From Mesostigma viride (lineage: Eukaryota; Streptophyta; Mesostigmatophyceae; Mesostigmatales; Mesostigmataceae): a stretch of 64,000 nt of DNA. Where the stretch lies: contig RPFO01000022.1 in assembly GCA_009746045.1 (NCBI GenBank), forward strand, positions 993,899-1,057,898, written 5' to 3'. A program made the translations under genes and the position numbers. The notes beneath the pieces were generated by a model, which made no database searches, was not told the origin of the DNA, and saw only the letters and a program-made list of their open reading frames with translations. This document shows, in pieces, positions 1 to 12,000 of this stretch; position 1 is the stretch's first letter; every line of letters begins with the position of its first letter.

Positions 1-3000
1 GGATAAGAAGATGACCGCGTTCACCACCAGCTGGGCAGTTGGGCAAGCAATACGGGCACCGGGACGAGGAGAAAGCAAAAAGAGTTCGGCCATGAGGAGG
101 AAAGGGCGACCGCACCAATGTTGCGTAGCCAGCGTGGTTGTTGGTTGCATATGTGTGGGCAGGAGTGGGGGATGGGAGCGCGACACATGTCTACCTGACT
201 GCCTATCTGCTGAATATGTGACGCCTGAGCGTCACGTGCGGGGTGGAGCGCATGAGAGAGGATGGTGGACATCCTCTCTGATGGATGAACAGACTTTGGG
301 ATCATGCCACCATGGACTCCGAATCCCATGGGAGCAGTAAATATCCAAAGGCAAACCCAAATAGCAGTGCCACCGCATGTTACAACCACAGAAACATAAT
401 TCATTCTACTGATAAGCAAATGGGTTTCGTAGGGGGGAAGCAGCCACGCCACATGTCGCAGCAGCACGCACACATCGCAGGCGATGCATACTCACAGTGA
501 GCTTGCCGAATCGGCGCCCCAGCTTCATGATGCGGAAGACGCGGGCAATGCGCAGGAGACGCAGCTGCCTGTAAGGGGGGGGTGGGCGTATCGGCAATCA
601 GCATTAGATTGGCGGTGCATTAATTGTTACATTATCCTACTAGTATAATATAGTACTAGTATAATATAGTACTAGTATAATGTAGTATTAGTATAACACA
701 GTACTAGTATAATGTAGTACTAGTATAATATGGTACTAGAATAATGTAGTATTAGTATAATATGGTACTAGTATAATACTAATATAGTACTAGTATAGTA
801 TAGTAGGATACCAGCATTACATGGTGGGGCTGGTGAGGCCTACCATTCCACAACAAAGCAGGGTTACTGGCGCAGGGCCGTCACTTACTAGCACAGGATC
901 ATTGCGACCATGAACTAGCCCATGGGTGGCCGGGTGGGAAAGTGGTAGGTAATTCCATTTTCCATTTGTTGCCTTTTCCATTTAGAGGCCTTTCCATGTA
1001 GGGTAAGTCCAGTAGTTTTTGCGCCTGCATACGCTGTGCTTGCAACGATGGTCCGCATGCAGACCAGGCGTGGCACATGAGCCAGTACAGCGGGCTGGGC
1101 CATCCGCGCGGAAGATGGCCTAAGTGGGTCCACAAATGACTTTGTTCCACTGTTCATGAGGTGGAGAACCCCTGATGGTTAGGGGCTAAGCTAGCCGTTC
1201 GGTACATCCACGAGGCATATGCACCAGACAACCGGCGCAGGCCAGAAATCTGAAGGCCAGAATCTGGACCAAGGACCATGGCAACCCGAGCCTGTCGTTA
1301 TCTTACCCGCGTTCGTTGAGCCGTTCAGGATGATGGAGATGAATGGAGTTGGGAAATGTGGTCATACTACTATGTAAGTTTGCGACCAGCAGATGATCAT
1401 ATTTTTGTGAGGGCACGAGCTCGTGACGTCGTAAGGTATATGAGTGGAGACTGTCCCATGACCCCCAATGGACCATGAGGGAGCCAGGATCCAAACCAAC
1501 GAGAAGCTGAGGAGATCGGCAATTGGGGGGATACAGCAAGCGAGTCCGCCGGGGAGCCGGGGAGTAGGCAAGCAAGTCAGTGCGGTCACTCAGTGCGTAA
1601 CATGAGAAACTTCACTCTCTGATGGCATGTACGAGAGCATTTAAGAAAGCAACTGGTAGGCCAGCGAGAAGGAAGGCGAGTCGATGAGTCCGTTACACTA
1701 TCCAAAACACCCCCCTCAAACCCCCCTAAACACATCTCTAAATACTCCCATAACATAACCCCTTTACGCTCCGCTTAACACTCCCCGAAAAACTGCCCTC
1801 AAAATGTGCCCTAAAACTTGCCTGTAAACACTCCCATTAAATACCCCCTTAACACTCCCCTTCACACTCCCTTTACACACCCCCTTAACGCTCCCCTTCA
1901 CACTCCCATTAAATACCCCCTTAACGCTCCCGTCAACGCTCCAATTAATTACCCCCTTACCACTCCCCTTCACACACCCCGAAACTCTCCCATGCAATAC
2001 CCGCCGTAGCGCTCCCCTAAGCACTCCCCCAGACAACTCCATAAAAAAGTGCCCTAAGCACTCCCCTGCACAATCCCATGAACCCTGGAAAGCTCCCCTA
2101 AGCACGCGTCTAGCGAAGAAAAGAAGAGAGAATCTTCATCCTCACCTCAAGCACACAAAGAAGAGAGAATCTTCATCTTCATGTCAAACACAAAAAGAAG
2201 AGAGAATCTTCATCTTCAAGTCACACACACCGCGAGAACGCGAGGTCCCCCACCGAGGAGAAGATCAGCTCGATGTAGAAGGGCAGGATCGCGAGCAGGT
2301 CGACCGCGTTGAGCGGGTCCTTGACAAATGGGCCCAGCCGTTGGCACGAGAGCAGCCGCAGCACGTACTCGATTGTGAACGCGGCGATGGTCACGTACTC
2401 AATCACGGTGAGGACGGTCTCCCGGGTCCCGTGCTTCCACTCCTCCACCGTCTCCAGGCAGAACCCGACCGAGGAAATGATGATAAGGGCGAGGAACACA
2501 CCGCTGACCACGAAGCTGCGATGGGGAGATGGGTGCGAGAGGGTGTGTGAGGGGGGAGCACCGTTTGGCCATGCCCATGAGGACGGGGGGGAAACATCAA
2601 TCAGCAAAAGGTGCTTGTGAACACGAGGTGGCTTTGCAAAATGCATCATTGGGAAAGGCATGACAATAAGATGAAGTATTGGTACTAGTGCAGCATATCT
2701 GTGGCAAATCTTTAGCATATCTGTAGCATATCTATAGCATATCTGCAGCATATCTGTAGTAAATCTGTAGCACATCTGCAAGAGTTGACGGGTGTGTTTC
2801 ATTTGCTGGTCCATGAGTGCTACATGTTGACGAATTGATAACAGACATGCGGGGACGTGTGTGATACGAATTACAATAAGATTGCCTCGGTACCATTGGT
2901 ACCGTTGAGCCGTCAAGGCTTCCCATGCCATCGGAGACAACGGACAACGCGGCACAGTTTGAATCCAGCAGTACCACGCTCTTTGCTTGCAGGTCAAAGT

Positions 3001-6000
3001 TGAGTGATGTTTCTGGCTGGACACAGCCAGGCCACACGCATTCTGCTGCCTTTCACCAAGGCCCTATGAGCCACCCACCTTTCGCCACCCTAGTTGATGC
3101 TTTGCCCCTCCTCACCCAATCACGCGAATCCCACAACCCGCGTGACAACGGGAGTAAAGCCAGTGCAGCCAACCCAGCAGCAGGTTCTAAAGTTCCCGCA
3201 CAAGCATGCCGAATGGAGCGTGAATGTATGCAGGCACCTAGTCATGGCGGCAGCCTGAGCAAACCCATGCCCACACATTCGAGAATCACATGCCAGCACA
3301 TTAGAAAATCACATGCTTGCAGGTTAAGAAATCACGTGCGTGCACACCAACAAACCACGTGCGCACACACCAGCAACCCATTTGCCCCACATTACAGGAG
3401 CGCATGCCTGTGCATGCTCCAAGAGAAAAGCGTGACTTACGCGGGCAGTGTGTCTGGAGAGTTAAGAAAATGATCCAACTTGCGCTTGGCCTTCCGCATG
3501 CGGCGGCGGCGCGGCGGCTCGTCATCGAGCACATCGGCAAACATGCGCTGGATGGGGGTGCCCAAGTGGGTCAGGCGCGAATGGATGGTGGCCTTCTCGT
3601 GCGGCTGATGGCGGTGGTGGTGCGTTGGGGGGGGGGGGGGGGGGGGGAGGAGGGGAAGGGGTCAATTACAGGGGGAGTAATGAGTTTAGGTCAGGAATAA
3701 GGGGAAGGGTGGGGGCACATATTGTTCTTCTAGACTGATAGATACATGCGTCTCGAATGCAGCTGGGATGTACACATGCGCAGACAAGAGTGAATGAATG
3801 CCGCCTCAGCATAAGAATCGAACAGGAATAATTATCATAACCATGATAATAATAATCATAGCCATCATAATAATGAGGATAATTGTGGTGATGAGACATT
3901 GCTATTAACTATTTTAAAAAATAGCAGTACTTACACTCATCAATGCATCATCAGTATTGACAATGAATTGAAGTCCCTGCGTACCTCGTCAATGTAAAAT
4001 ATGCTGCTGTCCAGTTAAAGTTTATACTCTTCTAGTAGATTGTGATCATCATTGAGATCATAGCAGATTTCTGATACGGCATGTGTACCGCAACACAGGA
4101 GGTGCTATACAGCACAGAAGTACATTTGTACATCATAGCGACATGAACTAGCCTGCCTGCGTATCGCAACCACGTAAAATTTCTAGTACAACCATAGCGA
4201 GTAACCATAGCAGTATTATATGGGGTTTTGGGTTTGGGGTACCGGGTCCGCACCACCATCCGCCATCGTGTGGGGTTGAGGGTGCACACGACCATCCGCC
4301 ATCGTGTGGGGTTGAGGGTGCACACAACCATCCAACATCGTGTGGGGTTGAGGATGCACACGACCATCCAACATCGTGAGGGGTTGAGACATACCAGGTC
4401 CACGCGACCATCCGCCATTGAGCTCAGGTTCAGGTCCCCCCGCCGACCCCGCTCGCCCTCCCCCTCCCCCATGAGCAGCGCCGACGTGTGGTCCCCACTG
4501 GCCTCACTCGGAACACCAGAAAAAGACATGCTGCGCCCTGCTACAGACCCCAGCAGACTCAAATGGCTGCGGTTGCGGGGGGGATCAGGGCCCAGCATGC
4601 CCCCCTCGCCCCCCTCTGATCGGCCCGAAGGCAAGGCCTCAGGGTCGTACAGGCTCATTTTGGACCGATTCTTCAACCCCATGCCGGGCACGCCTCCCCC
4701 ATTGCCCATGCTCGAGTAGCGGCGCAGCGGGGCGGACAGCGGGGTCCTGGTGCTGTCCGCCGCAACGTCGCTCATCTCGCGCCCACTGGTCCCCCGAGAG
4801 GATCCCAAGGTTTGACCCGAGGTGTACGGGAGGCCCGAGTTGTTCGTTTGACCCGAGCTGTAACCTTGGCTGGAGTTGTACGCGAGGGACCCTGAGAGAC
4901 CCCTCGTAGGGAGCGTGGCGTAGTGAGCCTCGTCCAACCCCTCGTCCTCTGGGTGGCGACCTATAGAAGCCGCAGGGTGCCCAGGGTGCAGGTTGCCGTC
5001 AGGGACCCGCAGGGGGGATGGACCTGCCAGCTCACCGTGGAGGACGCTCCCGGAATGCGATCGGACCATGAAGCGGTGAAAGAGGTAGCTGTCGGCGCTG
5101 CCGGTGGGGTGGGGCTCCTCGGATATGGTAGCTGCAGGGGGGGGAGGAGAGGAGGCAGGGGAGAGAAGCAAGAAACCAGCGGTGCCGGAACGAGTGGCGG
5201 CGGAGGCCTAGGCCTACATATAAGAAGACATTTGTTACACTATTATGTTTGGTATTATTATTGGTTTTATTATTGTCACTATTACTGGTGAAACAAACAT
5301 CCTCAAGAGCCACGGCACGTATTGCCACTAGGCCAGCAAGAGCGGGTCGAGATGGTGGAATATGTTAGCCTTGCTCTTGCGAGCTAGCGTTCAAATGCCG
5401 AACCTGAGCTGTATTTAGTGATCATGCTATGCTGACTTTGATGTCAGCTTCTGGATGGAACCGTGGCCACGCACCGGGACTTGGGCATGATGAACCCACG
5501 GCCCCATCTCTCAGAATCCAGGGGACCATTTGAAGTGCGGCAGCCATGGTCAATGCAGGCCGGCGTGAAACAGGGCCGAAAGTGTTGTGGCTGTGACTAG
5601 CATTAGCTCAGTATCAGACAATGCGAGAAATACCGGACACCCCATTGCCAGACAACCGCCGTTGCATCCAGCAGCCACGCCTCCATACAGCACGCCCGTA
5701 CCCATCCGCTCCCCCATCCCCTCACCCCCACATCCACCACCCACCTGCCAGCGCGCCCATGCTGCGGAACCCCTCCTGCCGCCGCTGCCCCACACCACCC
5801 AGCCGGTCCTTATCGGACTCCATCGACAGCTCCGGTGCCTGCCTCGCCCCGCTGCTCCTGGCGGTGTCCGGTGGGGAATACGAGGAGGGAATCACCCTCT
5901 CCTGCGGCCCACCTGCCCCAGCCCCTGCCAGCTGCGCGACGAGGTGGCGCGCCGACTGGGAGTCCGCAGGTGGGCCGAGCGACGACCCCCCCCACCCTGG

Positions 6001-7564
6001 CACTCCTGGCGGTGCCGACGCCAGCGCTGGGTTGATGCCTGCGTCGATCATCTGCTGATACACGACCAGCTTGCCAGCGAGGATGCTGATGCTGGCGGTT
6101 GGAACGAGGGTGGGTGGGGAGAGTAGCAGTTGGTGAGCGAGCATGGGGGGAATAGGGACGTTGAAGGTTGGGGTGGGGGGTGGGGGGTTGGGGGCCAGGC
6201 ACAGCTGGTGAGTGTACCATTCAGCGCAGCGCTGGCTGGATGAAGAGTTTTAATTATCCTGGCTTGAATTATCCTGGCTTGACTTATCCTGGCTTGAATT
6301 ATCCTGGCTTGAGTTATCCTGGCTTGAATTATCCTGGCTTGAATTATCCTGGCTTGAATTATCCTGGCTTGAATTATCCTGGCTTGAGTTATCCTGGCTT
6401 GAATTATTCTGGCTTGAATTATCCTGGCTTGAATTATCCTGGCTTGAATTATCCTGGCTTGAGTTATCCTGGCTTGAGTTATCCTGGTATCCATCCAGGT
6501 TGGCTGGATCCAGGGCAGGCTAGTGGGTGGGCAAGCAGGCGGGCGGGCGGGCAGCCAGTCAGCCCGCCTCCCTGCATTTTCTAAGATGCACCTGGGTGCT
6601 ACAGAAGCAGGGAATGCGTGAGAGGGACTCAACAGGGACCTGCCCCACACGGTCAATCTGCTTGGTGGACCATGGTGATGACGTGGACAGTTGGTGGCCA
6701 ATTGCGTGCGGCCAAAGAGTCTGGTTCTATCACCCAGAACAAGTTAAAATTTACGGGGGTACAGTTTACGTTAACTGTCTAACACTTTGACAGTTCACGG
6801 GGGGCTGAACAACGGCTGAATATGGTGGCAGCAGGGATGACATGGGCGCAGCAAGGGTAGTCGCGGCTCTGTGTCAGATTGTGATGGGGAGGGGGGCACC
6901 CTGTGCTGACCAGAGCATTGTTTTCAACGTAAATTCAATAAACAAATGTGATCAATGACTCATGAACCGGCGAGTCCATCTTTTACTGCCAGGCTGACCT
7001 CAACGTTGAGTCTAAGGCACTATCCCTATGTCTGTGCACAGAAACCCAGCGTTCACCCAGGCAGACGGATTTACACATCTGTTGTTTTTATGGCAGCACT
7101 GGTATACTCCTCCGGTGTGTGACTGTCCACGCATTGCCTTAGGCAGAGCAACAAAAGGTGCGTCATAATGATACCTAATGATCGTGCTGCGTTGCGTGCC
7201 GTATTGACTGAACAGAGGCGTGTCAGGGACAGCGACTAGGGCAGTTGATGTGCACAATACAGTGGGGACGCCTGACCTCCCTGCCAACCAAGGAATGCTG
7301 CCACCCGTAGAACCCACCCATTACGAAAAAAAACAACGTTCACGCAGCGGAAGGGCGACATAAGGACACGTTCTTGACTCACGCCCGCAATTTTGTCCAG
7401 CGTCGTTGCCGATTCGATTCCCTCCGCTTAATCTTGCGCTCCATGTTGCGGCGGCGCATGGGAAGCGACGCATTCTGATCATCCAGTTCATCCAAGTCGT
7501 CGGGGTGGCGAGTAATCTTGTTTTGCTTGCCGCCTTGCACCCCGGAGGAGCTAATCATAATCAT
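1..7564 (-). CDS. Voltage-gated (Kv/Shaker-like) potassium channel, 3' end beyond window
   Basis: Exons on the minus strand, in order: 7383-7564, 5745-6091, 4395-5131, 3441-3604, 2231-2515, 496-568 and probably 1-30. Every junction is GT/AG and the phases agree throughout (2,1,0,2,2,0). The start is the first ATG of the first exon (7564). A basic, Arg/Lys-rich N-terminus is followed by about 400 Ser/Gly/Pro-rich residues, then the channel core. S1 (FVVSGVFLALIIIS) ends in the Kv-typical FCLETVEEW. S2 is VIEYVTIAAFTIEYVLRLL and S3 is NAVDLLAILPFYIEL. S4 lies on the 73-nt exon (RQLRLLRIARVFRIMKLGRR), with an arginine at every third position as in voltage sensors. The last fragment (LVVNAVIFLS) may start S5. 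The pore and S6 would lie left of base 1, so potassium selectivity is inferred from family resemblance only. No T1 tetramerisation domain was recognised. It is expected to act in the plasma or ciliary membrane. Confidence 0.8.
608..812. repeat. AT-rich tandem repeat in channel intron
   Basis: Imperfect repeats of a 16-20 bp unit built on TAGTACTAGTATAATA. They sit inside the 1.66-kb intron between the S3 and S4 exons, just upstream of the S4 exon acceptor on the minus strand. Confidence 0.85.
1220..1366 (+). repeat. Diverged copy of interspersed repeat 'R200'
   Basis: Contains degraded versions of the R200 landmarks found intact elsewhere in the window: GCGCAGGCCAGAAATC, ACCATGG, CGAGCCTG-CGTTATCTT and TTCAGGATGATG-AGATGAATGG. 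It lies in the channel intron and looks older than the copies at 46853 and 61935. Confidence 0.6.
1703..2110. repeat. C-rich short tandem repeat in channel intron
   Basis: Irregular repeats of roughly 12-15 bp around CACTCCCCTTAA / CACTCCCATTAAATAC. They lie in the same large intron, directly downstream of the S1-S3 exon. Open frames across it on both strands are repeat artefacts. Confidence 0.8.
2690..2785. repeat. Short AT-rich tandem repeat (CATATCTGTAG type)
   Basis: About eight imperfect copies of an ~11-bp unit around GCATATCTGTA. They lie in the intron between the 3441-3604 and 2231-2515 channel exons. Confidence 0.7.
3627..3647. repeat. Homopolymer G tract, C tract on the coding strand
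   Basis: About 21 consecutive G on the plus strand. On the gene's strand this is a run of C ending ~20 nt before the acceptor of exon 3441-3604, so it probably serves as the polypyrimidine tract. Confidence 0.8.
4225..4430. repeat. 36-bp minisatellite in channel intron
   Basis: About five tandem units of ~36 bp with the core CGACCATCCGCCATCGTGTG, followed by GGGGTTGAGGGTGCACA. The array lies immediately downstream of the GTATGT donor of exon 4395-5131. The last unit overlaps the end of that exon, so the array may have been seeded by exon sequence. Confidence 0.8.
6247..6495. repeat. 15-bp minisatellite, about 17 copies
   Basis: Near-perfect tandem copies of TTATCCTGGCTTGAA with few substitutions, in the first intron of the channel gene (7382-6092). 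Because 15 is a multiple of three, all six frames stay open. The predicted YPGLN-type proteins are artefacts. Confidence 0.9.
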
Positions 7565-9061
7565 TCTTTTAAATTCGTGGCACCCGTGTTTCACAATACC
7601 GGATATTGATCGATAACACACAGCATACAACCTACGAGGTATGGCCCAATTGTAAGGCTCACATCGTAGCCTTTACCGATACCCTGTTCCATCCAGTATA
7701 TGGGATGCAACCGTGAAGGGCGCCGATTGGTTTTCGACCATCATGCGCAATCTTTATTTCGACGCGCGCAGTAGGAGGTGCGCGTTGGTCCCTTCGATGG
7801 GGTACATGTTCGTTGCTCCATGGGGGTGCCAAATTATTGCGGTTCATTCCACACACATGGGCTGGAAAATCCTGAAGGCCGCGGTCTAAATGTTAAAAGC
7901 CGCTATAGTTTGCAAGCTTGGCCGGAATCCATGGGCGTTCGCTGATAATTGAAATGTACTAGAATGTATATTTTACTGATTATTCATAACAAAAAACTGC
8001 TGTGGTTAGTGTTGTACAGTCGTAAGTCTACAAGTAGCGTTTCGTAAGGTGCGTTACAGCTTTAAGTTGCGAAGCCGAGTTTTAGCCGTCGATCGCAACT
8101 TAACGCGGTAATGACTGTAGTTGAGCCTAGTGGATAGGCATGGCATTCGGCCCGCCCGTAAAGTATCCGAGGAGCTATCCGAGGAAGATCTTGACAAGCG
8201 TGCGAGAGTTCCTTCGTTCGAATCCAAAATTTTTCACTGCGGCCAACTGCAGCGGCCATCCTGCACGGGTGTATTCGATGTTGCGGCCGTACATATCTCC
8301 GCTTAGTATGTACCATTGTCTGTGGTGTCATTCTGTTCAGGGTCCTTGGCCGTTTCCAAAACTCTGCTGCCCATCTTGTCTGTTTGTGATGGCATAGGAT
8401 GGCATGCTGTTCAGTGTCCTGGCCCTCGGCCATTCCAAATCTTTTCCGGGTAAATGGGTATTTTTTATTAACCAATAGGAATATCGTTAGGCCTTTCCAA
8501 ATCTCTGCTGCCCATGTGCGGCGTGGGAATCAACAAACAACAACAACAACAACAACAACAACAATAGTAGCCACAAGCCAGTGGCGTTGTAGTGCGAATA
8601 TTTACCGAATAAACTGACATAAAAAGTGACTGATGACGGACAGCCGACAGGCAACCTATACGACGTGTAGATATGTTACCATGCGGACGGCCAGACACGC
8701 GGGCCTTCTACAGAATGGTCCTGTTTCCGTGGCTACTGTACTGTACGGGGACGTACCTTGAGCACGACCAGTAAAGTCCCAGAAGCTACCAGCAGCACTT
8801 GTTTGGGCAAGTCGACAAGCTTACACTTGGACACCAGGCTGCCAACAGGGTGAGACTCCGCCTAGTTGGAAAGAGTGGTTGATCCTGCTGGATGACGCGA
8901 GAGCCCCGTGGCTTGGCACAAGCAAAAAATTCTGTGGATAACTCGCGAAGCTGGTGCCAGTTCACTATCAGGAACCCCGACAAATTGGCATCCGTTTTAA
9001 TTAGTGACAAACGTCGACTTTGTCGCATCTGCATTGCAGGTTTGTGAACTTTCGCCCTGCC
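7565..9061. promoter_or_regulatory. Shared upstream region of two divergent genes
   Basis: About 1.5 kb separates the channel ATG (minus) from the starch synthase ATG (plus). No convincing coding region lies in it. It holds a CAA tandem run (8530-8565), three imperfect copies of a TTCCAAATCTCTGCTGCCCAT motif (8345-8515), and a segment at 8445-8490 that recurs inverted at 62178. No TATA box or defined element can be assigned. The promoter role is inferred from position only. Confidence 0.4.
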
Positions 9062-12000
9062 ATGATGGCTTCTGCGATGTCAAGCTCGTGTATGGTATCA
9101 GTTCTCACTGCAAAGGGCGTCGTTTCGCGTGTACCCGTCAGCACCTCGGCAGTAGCAGGCAGGCCGCAGCTCCCAAAATCCGCGTTTCTTAGAGGAAGCG
9201 CAGTTCTGCCACGCTGCGGTTTAACAGTCCGGAATCAGGTGCGTTTGAGGCCAAAAGGAGTATTTGCGCAGGAGGAAAAGCCAGAGGAGCCTGCGGCGTG
9301 GTCTGTCAAGAACGACTTCCCGGATGAATACGTCCTTTTCTCGTCGGACGTTGACGAGGTTGCCCGTGAGATCGAGAGGCTTAACAGGGAGAATGAAATG
9401 CTGAGGAAGTCCCTCAGCTATGCTGATGATGAGGACGCTACCCCAAAGCCTGCTGCTCGAGTTCTTGCCGAAGTGCAGAGTGCACAGACGGCGTCCGTGT
9501 CTCGGCCAAACATCGACGCCGTGCCTCCCCCTGTCAATGTCGAGGATCTGCGACCCCCAAAGCAGAGCGAGCCTTTCCCAGTCGACGGGCCGGCACAGGA
9601 TGCGGTGCTGTCCTCCTTCTCGGATGCGACTGTGCCCAGCCCCACCTCCGTCGTCCATGATTCGCCAAAGGTTGCCAAGACCGAGAAGCCTCGAAATATT
9701 ATCTTCGTGACTTCCGAGGTGGCACCCTGGTCCAAAACGGGCGGTCTCGCGGATGTCTGCGGGTCCCTGCCTATCGCCCTCGCGGCGCGCGGCCACCGTG
9801 TCATGTGCGTGGCCCCTCGGTACATGAACGGCACCAAGCAGGACCAGCTGTACGACTGCGCGCTGGACGTGAACTTCCGCATCAAGCTCCCCGTGTTTGG
9901 CGGCCTGCACGAGGTGGCCTTCTTCCATGCCATCAAGGACGGGGTGGACTGGGTGAGCGATAGGGGGCTGCCGTGAGAAAAGGGTCATGGGTCACTGAGT
10001 GTTGGCAGGGTGTGGCAGGCGGTCCTTATACAATTTTGGATCTTGTTGATCCCAACCCCCCCATGTGAACTGCACAAGCTTGGACATTAGTTTCATGGGA
10101 GCGCCGGTGTCATCGGGGGCGGTCCAGCCCAGCACGACTCTGCAATCACATGATAATGACTATGGGTGCTGCAATTCTGGAGCGTTTGTTGCCGGTGGTT
10201 GTGCACTGGGTATGTAGTGTACAGTATGGATGCGCCACATCATGTATAATACGATGGACCAGCGGGTGGGGTACCAGGGTGCACGCACCAGGATGAGGTC
10301 AGCAAGTCCTCTTGTGAAATCACAGACCTTTGGGGGGCATTATGGGCGTGGCGGGGATGGGTGATTCCCCCAGATTGTTTTGTAGTCGCGAGATTTTGCC
10401 AGGGAATCGTGTTGGAATCCTACTGGACATCCTCCTACTGGCTTCACAGGCCCCCAAGCCCCCCCCCCTCAACGTTTTTATCCCGTTCCCCCCCACCCCC
10501 CACCCCCTACTGCATACACGTCAGTGGTGGTTCTTTTAACCACCCACACTGTGCCTGCCCCCCCTGCGTGTGCCCCTGTTTGTGCCCCCTCTATGTGTCC
10601 TCTGTCGGTGCATGATGTGCCACCTCGTTGCCACCATGCCACGTCCATTGTGTGTGGTCCACCCACAGGTGTTCGTCGACCATCCGTCGTACCACCGGCC
10701 GGGCAACCCGTATGGCGACAGCCGCGGCGCGTTCGGCGACAACCAGGTGAGCAGGGTGGCGGAAAGCTATTTCATACGGAAGCATTATCAAAAGGAAGCA
10801 TTATCATAAGGAAGCATTATCATACGGAAAGAACAGCAATAAGAACAGCGAGCTGGCAACATGGGATGACTGTATTGGCACTACCAAGTGCGACACGGAC
10901 GAACACAGCGCCCTCTCAGTAATGAAAGTGTACGGTCGCTCAACACAAATGGCTCGAGCTGCAGAACTTCAGACCATCCACATGGCCCATGGGGGCGACC
11001 TCGTGGCCATTGCATGGCGCACACACAAGATGACGCCGTGGCAAGCTCGCCATGGTCTGTCCCCCAACGCATCGTGCTGCTCTGCTACCACCGACAACGG
11101 CTGAGAGCAACCTTGTCAGTGGGAGGGGCAGCCCTTGTGGGGCCTAGGCGTAACCCTGGGAGCCCTAAAAATGGATTCTACCATTATTCATGGGAACCCA
11201 GAGCCACGATTCTGCCACCTGGCACTGCTATGAACACCAACCTGGACCCTGCCACCACCGATCTGTATGAACCCTCACCTGCTCCGGCCCCCCCCCCCCC
11301 CCCCCCCCCTGTCATCCCCACTCATTTGAGCACCCCCCTGTTTCCCACCACGCCACCCCCATGTGAACAAACACCGCCTGCTCCCCTGCCTCATGGGCAG
11401 TACCGGTACACTCTCCTCTCGATGGCGGCGTGTGAGGCAGCGCTGCAGCTGCCGCTGGTGGGCGGCCGCTACGGCGAGGATGTGCTCTTCATCGCCAACG
11501 ACTGGCACGCCAGCCTGGTGCCCGTGTACGTGCTGCTGCGATTGTGTATGTATACATCATAGAGCTCTCCGCATAAATGTAACTGCTTGATCTTTGTCTC
11601 ACTTCATGCAAGTGCGCTCTGCACGCCAGCCTGGTGCGTCTTCTAAGGATGTGCTGCTGTGAGGGGGGTGGATGAGGAAAGTGTTGGCTGCTCATCATGC
11701 CCATGTAAATTCTCCCGTGGGCGGATGCGTGCATGGGGTGTGGGGTCTGTTTGGGAAGGGGGGGTGAGAGGGAGGGGGTTGAGCCCTATTTGGGCCTGGT
11801 TGGCTACGCGGCGACATTGTGGCATCCAACCCTTGTGGTGGCATGCGTTCAGTGGCCACTCGGATACAAAGGATAATGCTTTGTGTGTTTATAATCCTAT
11901 AATATGCCGCACCGATGTTGTACCCCCTGCCCTCGCTTGCCCCCCCCAACCCCAACCCCCCTGCACCCTCTCAGTGTACTGCCACCTCTAATACCATGCC

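Noticed and set aside
6239-6495. CRISPR-like regular array
   Set aside because: Units are directly contiguous 15-mers with no spacers, so this is a minisatellite. The same applies to the 22-, 36- and 60-bp arrays.
9020-9061. Earlier start for the starch synthase
   Set aside because: The upstream in-frame start would be TTG. The first ATG is at 9062 and gives a normal transit peptide.
9221-9988. 255-codon minus-strand frame opposite starch synthase exon 1
   Set aside because: It is the antisense shadow of a GC-rich coding exon, with no recognisable domain.
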